A stretch of DNA of 64,000 nucleotides from Desmodesmus armatus. Lineage: Eukaryota; Chlorophyta; Chlorophyceae; Sphaeropleales; Scenedesmaceae. The DNA lies in NCBI GenBank assembly GCA_007449985.2, contig VIIQ02000026.1, forward strand, positions 62,001 through 126,000, in the 5' to 3' direction. This document shows positions 13,301-26,706 of the stretch, piece after piece. Each line of letters starts with the position of its first letter. Positions within the stretch are counted from its first letter, which is position 1. A model generated the notes under the pieces. The model was not told where the DNA came from. It made no database searches and saw nothing but the letters and a program-made list of their open reading frames with translations. The translations under genes and the position numbers were made by a program.

Positions 13301-16300
13301 AGTCCAGCAGGTCCGGGGGCTCTCTACTCGCTCAAGCGCATACGGATGCGGGCCCACTGCACTGTATCTTCGAAGCCGGCCAGAGTGCTGTGCTGAGATT
13401 GTTTTGTATAGTGCTGGTGCATTGGTGGATGACATGTTTCAGTACTGCAGCAAGCTGCCAACAACCTCCATGTACTAACCACTTACTAACCTTCCATCTT
13501 CCACCTTCTATACTGCCTGCAGGCGAGGAAGAGATCCCTGAGGGTGTTGTTGGTGTGCTGACGCCTGACGCCCCCGACGTGCTGAGCCACGTCAGCGTGC
13601 GGGCGCGCAACATGCACGTGCTGTTTGCAACCTGCCATGACGAGGAGCCGCTGCAGCAGATCAAGGACATGCAGGGAGAGTAAGCACCAACCCTGTGTGG
13701 TGTTGCCTTTGCTGGCTGGTATCGTGAAGGTTGTTGTCGGTCTGCACAAGTGGCAAGTTTCCCAACACACAGATACTTTCCTGATAGCAATCTTCTCAGC
13801 TTTCATACCTGGCAGGGATTTTACCCAGCTGTGTACTGACGGTGCTTTGCTGTCTGCCTGCCCTGCTGCAGGTACCTGCGCTTCAAGCCCACAGCTGCTG
13901 GTGCAGTGACCTGGGTGTCACCCAGCCTGCAGTCCATCGACGCATTCACTGGCAACCTCATGGCAGGTGAGGCGTCGGGGCGACAGCGCACCGGCTGGCT
14001 CCACAGCTACTGTCACACCCGGGAGATGGTTGGCTCGTGCCATGCATGTAACATGTCCAGCTGTGCTGGGTTGGACAGCCAGCCAGCCTCTTCTCTCGTT
14101 GTAGTTGTAGTTGATGGTTCAGGCAGTGCATGCACCGACAGTTGCACATCTGTCTCATTCAAGTTCCCACATGCATGTCCCATGTGCCCACGTGCTCCTG
14201 CTGCAGGTGGCGACGACCACATGGGTCAGGGCCACGGCCTCACCCTGAACATCACCATCCCCAACTGGTGTGGCAAGTGGGTGGTGCCCATGTCGGACTT
14301 CAAGGATGGTGTGGTGGGGGCCAAGAGCAAGAACCTGGCCGGCCTGCGCGGCAAGATCCCGGACTGGATCAAGCTGCCGCCTGCCGTCACTGTGCCCTTC
14401 AGCAGCTTCGAGCAGGTGGGCTGGGTGGTAACGGACTTGGAGTTGCGTCTGGGTGTGCAGCAGTATGTATCGGGAAGGAGGGTGCACTAGGGTGATGCGA
14501 CGCAGCCTCTGCTCAATGTGGCCCACCTTTGTGCAGTGGTGGCGTTCAACTCTCACAAGCAGTCCCTGATTGTTTGGAATGCCAAGATTCATGTGATGAG
14601 AGGCCAATGGTTTTACAGCTGGTTGTCAGTGTTTTGACATGCTGCACGTGTCTGTCGGGTCAACATTTCCACCATGTTACCGTCCACCCACAGGCCCTGG
14701 AGCTGCCAGAGAACCAGAAGGTGCGGGAGCAGCTGCACGCCACAGTGGACAGGCTGAGGCAGCTGCCGCGCGTCATCGCACCCCCACCTCCACCAGGCAT
14801 GAACGGCAACGGCAACGGGGCCAGCAACGGCAACGGCAAGGTGCCTGACGGCCCCGCATCACTGCTGGCCATGTGCAGAGACCTGGCCATGCAGGTCAAG
14901 GTGAGGGTGCAGGATGTGCTGACTGCCCCGTGTCGCAGGACACGTATGTGTGTACCCGAGTAATCTTGCTTTGGTTGCGTTTGCCAGGCACTGCCTTGGC
15001 TTTCCAAGGCCGTACATGCTACGCCATCCCTACAGGGGTGCATGCGATGCTTGCATGGAGGCCTACACAGCCGGTTTGCTGACAGCTCACAGTTCAAGTG
15101 CACGCTGGAACGCAGCTACCTACGCCTCTATTTGTCTGCAGCTGCCACTGGGAAGGGTGTGTACATATTTTGCATTTTGCAGGGCAGGCTTCCTCAATTG
15201 AGACCTTGTGTGTGTGGCCCCCCTCCCTCCATCCCCCTGCCAGGTCCCTCGTGAGCTGCGTGACCAGCTTGCGTCTGAGCTGAAGGGCAGCAACATACCT
15301 GTGCCAGAGAGTGAGGAGCGCTGGGAGCTGGCCCTGCAGGCACTCAAGGGCGTCTGGGCCAGCAAGTACAATGACAGGTACGCACACGGCCCTGTAGCAA
15401 ATCTTGTGCCTGCAGCAGGTTGCTGCTTGCTGTGCTGGAGTTCACTATGCAATCCTATGGCAGCCTCGATGTGCAGCGTGTTTGCCAGAGTACAGGTAGC
15501 TGTAGCATGCACTGCTTTCTGACACTGCTGCTTGTGTGCTGGGGTCTGGCACGGTGTGTTTGTGTCCCGCAGGGCGTTCTACAGCCTGCGCAAGGTCGGC
15601 ATCGAGGCTGATGATGTGCGCATGGCTGTGTGCGTCATGCGCGTTGTGCCTGCTCGCTACGCATTTGTCATCCACACCAAGAACCCCAGCAACAACGACG
15701 CCAACGAGGTGAGACAGAAAAGGCTCCATACTTCGTGTGCCTTATTTGAGCAGATACTATGTAGCTGCTGCATGTGACGGCTAGCTTGCCCTTGTTGATT
15801 GACGACAGTGTCAGTCCACTGAATAGCCGCACTGTTCAGAGTGGCCAAGGACTCCACGGCAGGGCAGTATGAGATGGTGTCTTGCTCAAGTGGCTGCTCT
15901 GACTCATACTTGCCGCTGCTTGCCTCCAGGTGTTTGCTGAGCTGGTGAAGGGTCTGGGAGAGTCCCTGGTCAGCGGCATGGTGCCTGGCAGCAGTATCGC
16001 CTTTGCAGCGCGCAAAGACAACCTGGACCAGCCGCAGACACTCAGCTATGCCAGCAAGAGTGAAGGCATGTTTGTGCGGGAGAGCCTCATCTTCAGGTAG
16101 GTTTCGCCTGTGTCCATCCCTCCCCTTTTGTAGCACACCAAGCTGGGCAGCCATGAGCTGGGTGGGACGAATTGTCGTCATGTTTCAAAAATACACCTCG
16201 ACTGGGGCACAGAGGATGTGTTAGCAAACAAACCCATGCACGATCTAAGGCTGTACATGTGCTTCCCAGGTGGCCTCATGTGTGCACGCATGTGTGTGTA

Positions 16301-17229
16301 TCTGTCTTTCACCGGTGGGGGGGTCCACCACTCGTCCACCAGCCGTGTCATGTCCATGCAAGTAAGGGTTTGGCCTTGTCTTGTCTATCATCAGCTGCTT
16401 AACGTACCTGACAGCTGACTGTGGCCCTGCCTGCTGTTCCTGCAGGTCTGACAGCAATGGTGAGGACCTGGAGGGCTACGCTGGTGCTGGCCTGTACGAG
16501 TCCATCACCATGGATGAGACGCAGCTGGTGCGTGTGGACTACAACGACGACCCCATCACATCCGACCCTGAGTTCAGGCGCAAGGTGAGCAACGGGGGTG
16601 CAGATCGCTGGCGTGCATGGCCTGCAAGCCATGTCCTGACTTGATAATGATGCAGGAATCAGCATCTGCCCGCTTTCTTATGCTGTGTGATGGCTGCATC
16701 ACAGTATATAGGGTAGTTTCCCCTGCTACTAGGGCAGTTCTCTCTGCTACTAGGGTAGTCTTGCCTGCTACTAAGGTAGTTCTCTCTGCTACTAGGGTGG
16801 TTTCCCCTGCTACTAGGGTAGTTCCTGAGGTGCTACTAGGGTAGTAGCAGCCCTGGGCAGCTACTAGGGTAGTAATCCCGATGGAACTACCCTAGTAACA
16901 AGCCAAAATGCACTGCTACTACCCTCTACTACCCTAGGGTAGTAGCCAGCCATTTTAACTGCTTCTACCCCTACTACTAGGGTAGTAGCCCAGCCAGGCT
17001 GTTGGTAGGGTATTGGGGAGTTGTACAGTGGTGTCTGGCAGCACAGCCGTGAGCTTCTGTGGTGGCTGATCCTGTGCAACTCTCTGCTGCCGTTGCTGCC
17101 CAGGTGATGAGCGACATCTGCAAGGTTGGTGCCGCCATCGAGACAGCGCTGGGCAGTGCGCAGGACATTGAGGGAGTGGTGGACCCCGAGGGCAACATCT
17201 ACGTCGTGCAGACACGCCCACAGGTGTAA
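4310..17229 (+). CDS. GWD1: alpha-glucan water dikinase (starch-phosphorylating), first exon unresolved
   Basis: GWD transfers the beta-phosphate of ATP to C6 of glucosyl units in starch, via a phosphohistidine, so that plastid amylases can attack the granule. Exons join in phase from about 4310-4411 and 4591-4715 through 17104-17229, about 31 in all, giving more than 1,500 residues, close to plant GWD1. In order: a Ser/Ala/Arg-rich plastid presequence; a first CBM45 (5037-5230, LLLHWG); a Gln/Pro/Lys-rich linker (7220-7400); a second CBM45 (8051-8650, LVLHWG); a long central region; the catalytic loop DVLSHVSVRARN with His at 13588-13590; and the C-terminal nucleotide-binding domain (15573-17229) with RSDSNGEDLEGYAGAGLY and VVQTRPQV before TAA. 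The start codon is not found: the first placed exon has no in-frame ATG, so an upstream exon is missing. The redox motif CFATC of plants reads LFATC. Confidence 0.95.
9410..9541. repeat. long inverted repeat (hairpin) in a GWD intron
   Basis: Two arms of about 45-50 bases, near 9410-9458 and 9489-9541, are almost perfect reverse complements. The core CAGCCAGGGACTCCACCGAC and its complement match exactly. The spacer of about 30 bases has partly pairing sequences of its own. It lies between GWD exons 9277-9376 and 9669-9806. It could be a small MITE-like element or a small-RNA precursor; no transposase is present. Confidence 0.75.
16700..17000. repeat. CTACTAGGGTAGT repeat array in the last GWD intron
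   Basis: More than ten copies of CTACTAGGGTAGT, or the reverse ACTACCCTAGTAG, fill most of this intron. The first five or six are head to tail at about 25-base spacing with CTCTCTG or CCCCTG linkers; the later ones switch orientation. The core CTAGGGTAG is nearly palindromic, so the transcript could fold into many hairpins. The flanking exons at 16446-16584 and 17104-17229 remain in phase. Confidence 0.8.
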
Positions 17230-18920
17230 GCAGCAAGGCTGGGCGCGTCAGGCTGCTGTTGGTGGTGCGCACACCATGTTGTGCTGGTGGTGCCAACGAG
17301 CAGCGCAGGGCAAGGTGTTGTGAATGCGGCATGTGCTGCAGCCGCTGAGGGCGGCAGGGCGGGGGTGGTTAAGGCATCACGTTGTGCTGCGTGTCAGGGT
17401 GTTGGGACAGTTGCTGCGATTGTGGTTGTTGTCACATGAAGCCCACACGCCTGCAAGGTGTTTTCTGCTGGGTTGGGCAGAAGTTTGTGTTGAGTTATGT
17501 GTAAGCTTTGGATGACAGCAGTGCCATGTGCGGCTTGGGTGTTTTCACCTGGACATGTTTAGGCTTGTTGGGGTGGTTGTGGATGGCTGGGGCTGTCCAG
17601 CTCCTGTTGTGTGACTCGACCCATGTGTTTTACATTCTCGGAATATGTTTGTGTGTGTGGCGTGTTTGATGTGTTGCGGTGCTGGGTTGTTTTGCCAGCT
17701 TTTCAGGCAACAGCATGCAGACAGGGCTGCTGCAGCTGCTGAAACTGTGCTGATTGGTTTGTTGCCAGACAGCCCCAGCACAAATACTTGTGATATGCCC
17801 AATCCAGTGGGCATTTGTATGACCACAGCAGCATGTTGCTTGGACTGATATGTTATCCAGTTTGTAGAGTAGCTGACGGCATGTGCCACATGCAGCGCAG
17901 GGCATGTGCATGTGTGTGCTCTCGACTTTCAACCGCTACTTTTTGTCCGGCATGCGCATGTGTGGCGTGACATTGGGGACGGTTTCGCTTGTATTGGATG
18001 TTTTTTGGATTGTTGGGAGCATCTGCTCCTGGCACCCTGTGGTAATCGCAGCCCCAGATAGGTGGGCATACCCTTTGATGCTGCGGCTGCTGCTTGGGCT
18101 TGGTCCAGTGGGCTGCTGTTGGAACCTTGGATCTACAGGTTGCAGTATGCATTGGACACGTCCTTCTTGCATGTGCGAGCAGCACCCCACATGGTGTATC
18201 GTTCTTCACACCAATCAGGTTATCTTGTGCATGCACTTTTCACAGCAAGCCCGTGCCACTTTGTGTGCTGGGTTATGTTGGCTGTCAAGCTGTTGTTCTT
18301 GGTGGTTGGGGCCACTGGGTGGAGGGTACTGCACATGCATGCTGCAGTCCAAGTTGTGCAGGTATCAGTTGTGCAGTCGGTGTTTTGTTGTCTGCATTCC
18401 ACATGAGGAGCGTTGGACAGGCAGGTCTGCAGCCTTACAGCTGCGGGCCATCCATGGTAAATCCAGAGCTATACTATGATATAGCTGTGCAGATATGGTC
18501 AGTAGCTTGCGCACATGGTCACATAACCAGATGCAGCCTGATTGTACACTCGAGCACGGTGCTGGGCTGGTTCAAGCACAGCTGGTCTGTTGTCCCAGAA
18601 CAAACCAGCATGCCTAGCAGAGAACCCGCTGCATTCTGACCAATGCAGCAGGTCAGCATGATGTCAGTTGTGAGGCTGTTCCGTGCTGCAACATGTGTAC
18701 AGTTGAGGTTTGCAATTTTGCGCGCCGGCGTTGCACTACAACAGGAGAGCCAAAAGCCCTTCCCTGCCAGACTGACTGTAGACAGTCCAGCATGATAAAC
18801 AACAGCAACATGGAACCCAAACCAAGTATTTCAAACAACTCCTCCTCTCGATCACCACTCAACAATCCCACTCACAAGCGGCATAAGCATATGCCAGCAA
18901 GCTCTGGAGGCACTGCCATA
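17230..18920. other. convergent 3' region between GWD and the PGES2-like gene
   Basis: No coding signal is seen on either strand. The left part is T-rich on the plus strand, as in a 3' untranslated region. TGTAA occurs at 17500-17504 in the GWD sense, and its complement TTACA at 18435-18439 in the sense of the opposite gene. Either may be a poly(A) signal, but neither can be proved here. Confidence 0.5.
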
Positions 18921-21479
18921 TCACTCGTGCTTGACCTCTGCACTGGGCCCAACTGTTTGCGCCATCCTGCTGAGCCACTGCCCAATCTTGCTGCTCAGCA
19001 CCAGGTCGTTGTATGTGTCAGTGCCCCTGATTGCACTCAACACACCAAACATGGCTAGGTCAGCAAGGTTGGGCTTGTCACCACCCATGAAGGGCTTGCT
19101 GCCTACTGCAGCAATGAACTCGTTGGCATCTGCATACAGAGCCTCACGCAGGTCGCCTGCAGCAGGGCACAGCACGGCACAGCACGGCAGGTGGCTGATG
19201 AGCTTGTTGAAGCGTTGATGCACCAGCGCCTGCAACTGTAGGTCTGTACGACACTGACATGCGCAAGTGGTTGCTCAAGAAGCTTCCTCAAAAGCATACC
19301 CCCTGCCCTCAACCTCTGCTGCGGTATGCATGAAGTGTTCTGGCATGGAATGCATCATCTCTGTGTGACCCATCAGCAAAGGGGCTGATGCAGGACAGCT
19401 CCCACCCGAGAAGTTACTCAGCCCAGATGCAGATCTCTCTGTTGTTCCTGACCCCTTCACGATTGCTTTCGGGTGGCAGCTCCTGCCTGGTGCTGCTCAC
19501 CTTCTATGTTGTATTTCTTGGGCATGCGCTGGCCGATCTGCCACATGAGCAGCGCCCCCGCCACGCGCACACCCTGGCGCACACCCCAGTTCCAGGAGCT
19601 TTGCTCAGCCATGTAGCTGGTGGTGCTCCACGACTCACTGCACACAGGCACACGTAGCACAGCACACAGCAAGCACAGCGAGGCATGACATGGCCACAGC
19701 ACAAGTCAGCAAGCAAACGATGTGCAGAACACCAACAAGCCTAAAAGTACGACAGACGCTCGAAAGTTGCATTGCAGAGCCTACCACTAGACCTGCGCAC
19801 GGCTGCTAGTCAAGATCACACACCAGCAGCACCTTCAAGGGCCTAGTCCAGCTCAGTTGCTCTAGCAGCCCCATGCAGCACTCACTCCCAAGTGCGGTAG
19901 ATGTTAGCCGTCAGCACCTTCACGAAGCGCTCATCCACCCACTTGCGCCACTGCTCCTCATCAGCCCTGCTGCTGCTGCTGCTGGACTGCTTGCCGCGCA
20001 ACCTGTGGGAGTACAGCAACAGTCACGCACACAAGCTCAAAGTGATACCAAGCCAACCTCTGTAGTCGATTCTGACCTGTTATACAGCAACAGTCACGCA
20101 CACAAGCTCAAAGTGATACCAAGCCAACCTATGTAGTCGATTCTGACCTGTTATACAGCAACAGTCACGCAAACAAGCTCAAAGTGATACCAAGCCAACC
20201 TCTGTAGTCAACTCTTACCTGTCAAGCCACTTGGTGTGCGGCAGCACCCTACTCTGCAGCTGTTCTAATAAGAATAGGCTAGTCCACCAAGTCTGACGCA
20301 TGTCGGCTGGTGCTGCTGCTTGGCAATGACACCCTGCCCCCGCCCATCAGGTTCCATCCCTCCCTCCCAAGATCTCACAGCAACCGCCTTGCCAGCTGCC
20401 CATCGTGTCACATCTCAGCACACGCGCTTGCGCCTCACGCTGTCACCACCTGCACCTCCCGAACCCACACACCTGCCCCTTCCCCACCTTGCCTCAGCAA
20501 CTCACCATCCCCCCTTGCCGCCGCTGCTGCCTCCCTGCTGTGCTGCGTCCAGCTCGGCCTGCAACCTGCTGATGATGGCGCTGCTGTCCGCCACCACCTC
20601 ACCATCCAGCTTCACCACAGGCACCTTGCGGTAGCTGGACCAACTCAGCTCACCCTTGGTGAGGGGGTTCACCTCAACCGTGCTGTACGGCATCTGCAGG
20701 CAGGAGTAGATAGCCGTGGTCAGCAGGCAATGGATGGCATACACCAATACATATATACACACGTGCAGCCTGTGCGAACCCAGACAAAGATGTGTAAGGT
20801 TGATGCGGCATCTGAGGACATGTTCGTGCACGACCACTGATGCATGGAGCAGCATAGCAACAGTGTGGGGCACCATCCTGATGCAATGGCTGCTGTGCTG
20901 GCCAGAGGCGCTTGCTGACACCCACATGTTGCAGCTGCTACTTACTTTGTGATAGTCAAGGAACGTCTTGACCTTGCAGCAGAAGGGGCAGACCTCATAC
21001 TGGTACACTGTGATTGACTTGGGTATGTGTCCAGTAGCTGCTGGCAGCGCGTAGGGGTCTGCAGGGGCTGCAATGGTGGCCTGCAGACAAGCAAGAGTTT
21101 TGTGGAGTGACCATAAGATGCAGCCTACCGCAGAGTTGCGGCTGCAAGGAGAGTGCTTTGTGTACTTACTTGTGGTGCTGCATCAGCATACGCTGTGTTC
21201 TGACCAGAAACAGCTGCTGTCGTGGCAAACGCTGCTGCTGCTCCTGCCCAAGCGGTCTTGGAACTCCAGGAATGCTGTTGCTGCTGAATTCTGCGCGTTC
21301 AGGACCACGGAATACAATCAGCTTCTGATCACCGTAAACACACCAAAACAGCAGTAACCTGATCTGAGGTGTCACCTGGAGCTGTAAGCTGCAGCTTGCA
21401 GCGCGCTCAGGCCCTGACTAGCGCATGGTAGCAACACACGTGCGATACTAGGTAGCTGCAGCGCAGCGCGTTGCAGCAT
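18921..21479 (-). CDS. PTGES2: microsomal prostaglandin E synthase 2-like (glutaredoxin/GST fold) protein
   Basis: Seven exons join in phase: 21376-21479, 21170-21290, 20946-21080, 20506-20693, 19886-20002, 19501-19637 and 18921-19156, giving 345 residues, close to the roughly 380 of the animal protein. Residues 1-70 are Ala/Gln/Arg-rich, start MLQRAALQLPSIARVLL, and look like an organelle presequence. Residues 97-183 form a glutaredoxin-like domain with YEVCPFC (Cys106, Cys109), then VEVNPLTKGELSWSSYRKVP and DSSAIIS. The C-terminal GST-type half has WRKWVDERFVKVLTANIYRT and GGDKPNLADLAMFGVL. Animal members isomerise prostaglandin H2 or bind heme and glutathione; the role in algae is unknown, so a thiol or heme-linked function is as likely as prostaglandin synthesis. 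It is transcribed away from the SUMO-motif gene cluster. Confidence 0.9.
20020..20220. repeat. three tandem units of about 68 bases in a PGES2-like intron
   Basis: A unit beginning ACAGCAACAGTCACGCACAC and containing AAGTGATACCAAGCCAACCT occurs three times with few changes, in the intron between exons 20506-20693 and 19886-20002. It does not include exon sequence. Confidence 0.85.
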
Positions 21480-22180
21480 GGTGCACACTCTGCGAACTTT
21501 CTGTGGCGATGGGGGTGCCAGACTGTGCCTATTGCTGGCTTGGATTCGTTGCCCGCTTGATTGCAGACGTCGCACTCTTCTTTTGCTTGGATAACCAACA
21601 TAAATCAGCTGGCGCATCCAGGTGTTAGCATATGGTGTTTGAAATTGTCAACAGCTGGTAGGCCGACAATGCTCTGCACCAAGGTGGTCACAAGCACATG
21701 TCATTTCCATCTGGCCCTCAAACAGTGCGTTCCCTTTGTGTAGACCGAAAAGGTGCGGTTAGGGAGGACTGGGGACCCCCCCCCCCCCGGGTCACCCAAC
21801 AATGGTCATAGCCATGCAACTGATGCCCATACAAGTTGAATGGCTTCACGTGTGTATCGTAAGTGTCTGCCTGGCAGGCTGATGGGTTGCATCATCTGCA
21901 AGCAAATCCTTGGATCACGCTGATCACCATCCGTTGACCAACGTCGTGCTCCGCCCTGGCAGCAATGACGGCGACTGCACCTCGCATAAAATGGAGGTTA
22001 TAGTCAGCAATGAGGCTGAGGATGTCTTCTTGCTGGATCGAAAGGGCGATCTTGCGCGTGACGTAACCTTGACTCAACCGCAATTACTACTGTACTCTTG
22101 CACTGCTTGCCGAGATCACATGCCACCTTCATGCAGTCAGCTTTGGCGTCGACTGATCCTCACTTTACAGCCCACCCATC
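21480..22180. promoter_or_regulatory. divergent intergenic region
   Basis: These 700 bases separate the start codons of the PGES2-like gene (minus) and the first SUMO-motif family gene (plus), so both promoters should lie here. No clear TATA box was found. A run of about 14 C residues sits near 21776. Confidence 0.4.
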
Positions 22181-25100
22181 ATGCAACAAGGCTTGACCAG
22201 CCAGCAACGCACAGCTCCATCCCCACTGGGTGGTGGACTGCTGCCGGGCTTGCGCAGGAGTGCCAGGGTGAGCTTGCCGCAGCGCTGGCAAGAACTCCTG
22301 CCAGCGCTGCTGCAACACTGGCAAGTGCTAGACTCCCATCCATCACCCTGAACTATTGACTGCCGCTGTTGTGCATGCACAAGATGTTGCTGAGTAGGCT
22401 GTTCAAGGATGGTATGCATGTCGTCGGTTGTTTGCCGCTAATAGCAGTGGCACATGCAGCCTGTCTCCTCTTGACTGTGCAAGGTTCTGCTGCCTATGCA
22501 GGTATGTGTTCGGCAGCAGGCTTCAGGCAGGACCCAGCCTTTGCAGGACCCGGCAGCAGCAGGCACAGACAGCAGCAGCGACTCAGCCAGCCTGGCGGGT
22601 GGGTCCAGCTCTGACACACAGGACAGCGACACACAGGGATGGGACAGTGAGGGGGAAGATGAGCAGGAGGAACTGACAGGGCCAGCTAGGCGCAGACTGA
22701 GCACAACAGCAGGAAGGCGGGCAGGGCAGCAGGTACAGCCATCAGCAGCAGCAGTAGCTGCAGCGGCAGATGCAGGGCTTACCCAAGCAGCAGCAGCACC
22801 GGGAGCAGCAGACCCGCAGGTGTATGTCTCTCACCAGCCTTACTCAAACCTGCTGGTGTGTGCGATGAATTTCATCCTCAACGGTGGCTGTGTGCGCATA
22901 TCCAGCCATCTTGTCACAGACCTTGCTGAGCTGCAGCCACAGGGCAGCTGTGCAGTGCAGGTGTCAGTGGTGGTGCACCCTGCAGGCTGGGTGGACTCAC
23001 AGGACTGCAGGGACTACATACTGCAGCAGCAGCCCAATGCACCACCACAGCAGCAGCAGCAAGCCGCCGGCACGCACTATCATGGGCCTTATGAAGCAGG
23101 GCTCATATATGATGGAGAGCAGTTGAGAATCAGAGGGCTCAGTTATGCCGGAGAGCTGAAACCATTTGCCGCGGACACTGCTCACACACTGGTGCTGCAA
23201 GAAAAGGTGAGTTGGAGCATCGGCAGGGATGCATTGGTACTGCATGTTCAGGCTGCCACAGCCATGTGACATGATTGACCAACAATCAGGTTGAAACAGT
23301 TTGAATTCGAATTTTGAAATGGACACTGGCGGCACAGATGTCACCGGTGTGGCCTTCAGCAGAACGTAATGCTATGCTCCTTGCGCGTCGTATGCAATAA
23401 CGACTGCAAACATCAGTTTCACCATTAGTGTGATACTTGGGTCTGCTCTCCTCGTTTCTATGCAACAAAATGCTGCACAACCCCATGCCAAACATGGCAG
23501 CCCTAGCCAGTATTGGGTAGCCTACTAAGTACCCTCAAGGCGGCAGCTGAGCCTCAACCTGAGGCTCGGGCTGTGTTTGAGACAATGCCTGGGTGTTGGG
23601 TTCAGTGTTGACCGGATGTTCACCACCTTTTGGACAAGAAGCATGCTTGTGTGTGACTTCGCGTGCACTGTCTCTGCTGACCTCCCCTTGCAGGTCCCTG
23701 GTGCTGGTGGCCCCCCTCACTTCAAGCTGCATATCCAGCCTAGCAGCCCAGCCCAGCCCAGGAACAACTACGCCCAGCGCATCAGCCGTGCTGGTGAGGG
23801 CAAGGGCTTGCAGGTGTTCCCTGGCAGCGTGACAGAGTTGCCAGCACCTGAGGTGGGACACGGCGGTCATGGTATGAGTGATGGGATTTTGTGTCACGCT
23901 TACTGCTTGATCGATCGGATATCCCACTTGACACCCGCCGACGTGCAGTGTCAGTACATGCCGTAGTACTACTAAACAGCAAAAAAAACAAGTGCTTCGG
24001 ATTTCCAAGTTGCTGATTGACACTGTTTACGTCATGATGGCAGTGATGCATTGTACATCAAGTGGTAATGCCTGTAATAGAGAACGCTCACCAATCATCG
24101 TGACCAATGCAGATGAACACTCGGCAAAAAAACACTTGGCAGCATGTCCACACGGCCATTTCAACCGCGCGGTGGTACTCACAGCTAGCTGTACTACACA
24201 GGGTGCGAGTATGCCGGCCTATGAGCATTGCAGGCGTCTTGACATAGGGAGTTTAGGGCTTTTCTCGCCGGTGAGACCATACCTCCAGCCTCCGGCAGTA
24301 GGGGTCACTCAGCTGATGTCAGTTTAGCCAGCCAGTGGGGTGTGCAACCCCCCTTTTGACCTTCTTGAATGTATTTCTTGTGTATGCAGAGACACCGTGT
24401 TTGCGGTTGGTAGCTGCATTCATCAAAGCTACACTCTTTTAATAGCCAGATACCTGGTCACAACAGCCCGGGCCCGGGGTGCCTGACAAAGTGCCAGAAT
24501 AGTCATCGCGGTAGCCGCGCACTCACAGCTCTACGTGACTGCTGCTCTGTTGTTGTGCAGGCAGGAGATTTGCGCATCGAGGCACATGGGAACTGTCTGT
24601 GCATGCATGTGACCATCCCCAAACCCCTGGCGTGCTCACAGCTGCCTGCTACTGTGAAGTTCCCTTTGAGGATCACTCTGACGGTGCTGGAGCAACAGGC
24701 AGCAGGTGCGGCAGTGCACCAGAACTGTTGCTACTACTTCCTGCTGTACCAAGCCGCTTGGTAGGCTACCTTAATTGGGGGGGGGGGGGCGGGGAGGGGG
24801 CTGGGTATACCAGTCACAGCACTGCACGGAATCGTTATCGGCAACACGGCTATGCGGACGTCCGGACTGTTTTGAACGGCGCCCAACTTTGACTGCAGTC
24901 ATTCAGCTGTTAGATGAAGCTAGCCAGGTTCTGGTATGCATCGATGCAACAACTAAAAGCCCAGCTCCCGGCAACATCACAGTACGACATGGTTCCCCCC
25001 ATGCCATGACGGTCACAGAAATTGTGCCTGGCTGCAGGGGTACCTGACCAACCTGTGGGGCAGTGGCCCAACCCCGAGGAGGACAAGGATATGAAGCTGC

Positions 25101-26665
25101 AGCAGAACCCATCCACTACGGTGTACTGGCGCCACTCCTTGCGCCACCCACTGTCAGCCTATGGTGGTCGGCGCATCGCCAGGATGTCCCTCATGCCGCA
25201 CCAGGGCAGCTACAGGCTCACACTCACACTGGCGCCACCGGCAGCATCAACAGCAGCAGCAGCACATGTTGTTGGCCCAGGTCCACACATGGCCCCAGCA
25301 CAGCCAGCAGCACCTCAGCTGATGCAGCAGGCAGCAATGCAAGGGCACTACCGGCAGCAGCGGCACCCTCCGTGGACCCAATAGCGCCACCTGCTGCTGC
25401 ACTGCCTGAGGCCCTCCCTGCAAGCCCGCCCGTTGATGTGGGGGCCTGGACAGCAGCAGTTGGTGGTGAGCCATCAACACAGCCAGGCCAGCATGCTGCA
25501 GGTACCGGCTTGCCTCCTGAGGGCGTGGCAGCACAGACACCCAGCCCCCATACAGCAGCACCAGCGGCAGCAGCGGCAGAAGGGAGCCCTTCTGGATCAT
25601 CAGCCCTCCATGCTGGCTCCCAACAACTGCTGCCCCTCAAACGACCTGCAGCAATGCAACAGCAGGCAGTTGCACATAGCTGGCAGGACACAGGCAGTGA
25701 CACAGCAGCAGCAGCAGCAGCAGCAGCAGCTGGACCAAGCAGCAAGAAGCGGCGCAGCAGCAAGCTGGCAAAGCAGAAACAGGATGCACACATGATACCA
25801 GCCGCAGCAGCAGCAGCAGCAGCAGTCATCTCAGGCTCACAGGTTCAGGTCTCACACCAGACGGCTCATGCAGCTGCGTCCGCTGCAACAGCAACAGACA
25901 CCCCAGCAGCAGCGGCTGCAGCAGCGGCTGCAGCAGCAGCAGGAGTTACGGCCCAGCAGCAGCCCACAGGTGCCACCAGGCCTGCAGCCCCCGTGACCCC
26001 CGGTCAGTGCTGCTGCAGTACCAGCGGCTTGCAGCAATGAGATGGGACGCAGGCAGTGGTAAGGCAGCAACAGCAGGTCCAGCTACACCAGCAGCTGGGC
26101 CAAGCAACAAGAGGTGTCCGAGTGACGAGCAGGTAGAGCAGCTGCAGCAGCAGACCACCTCACCAACACCACCACCAGCACCAATTGGAGGGTCTGCCAC
26201 TGTCACAGTCAACTCCGCAGGCCCATCAGTAGCAACAGCAGCAGCAGCAGCAGCAGCTGCGGCGGTCGGGACAAGTGAGCTCAGGCCAGCAGCACCCAAC
26301 GGTCCAGCAGCGTCACTCGGCCCGCAGGCAGTGCTGCTGACCCTCAAGCGGCCTGCAGAGCAGCCACTGGCAGCAACAGCAGCACGGGCCCAGCAGCAGC
26401 ATCTGCCAGCAGGGGTTTCTACCATCACGCCTCACACTGATGCCCCCACTTCCGGTGTGCTTGCAGCTGCTGGCAGGGTGCAGCAGCACCAGCAGCCGAC
26501 TGCAAGCTGGGCCAGCGGTGAGCATGGCGGTGCTGTTGCCGCTCCTGCTGCTGCTGCTGGCCATGTATCTGCACAGCAGGAGCTCACAGCTGTGCTGAAC
26601 TCAACTGGCAACATGTGTGATTATGAGCAGGCAGCAATTGCACATGACTCCTTGCAGTCGCCGCC

Positions 26666-26706
<41 letters not shown>

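Noticed and set aside
20221..20270. Extra PGES2-like exon reading LPHTKWLDR
   Set aside because: Although it has a donor-like end, joining it would create a stop at the exon junction; the model without it closes in frame.
22502..24705. PINIT domain of PIAS-type SUMO ligases in the family N-terminus
   Set aside because: The SUMO motifs suggested it, but there is no PINIT-like sequence and no SP-RING cysteines.
25063..26040. Separate 325-residue Ala/Gln-rich gene
   Set aside because: It is the middle part of exon 5 of family copy 1 read between two one-base shifts, as comparison with copy 2 shows.
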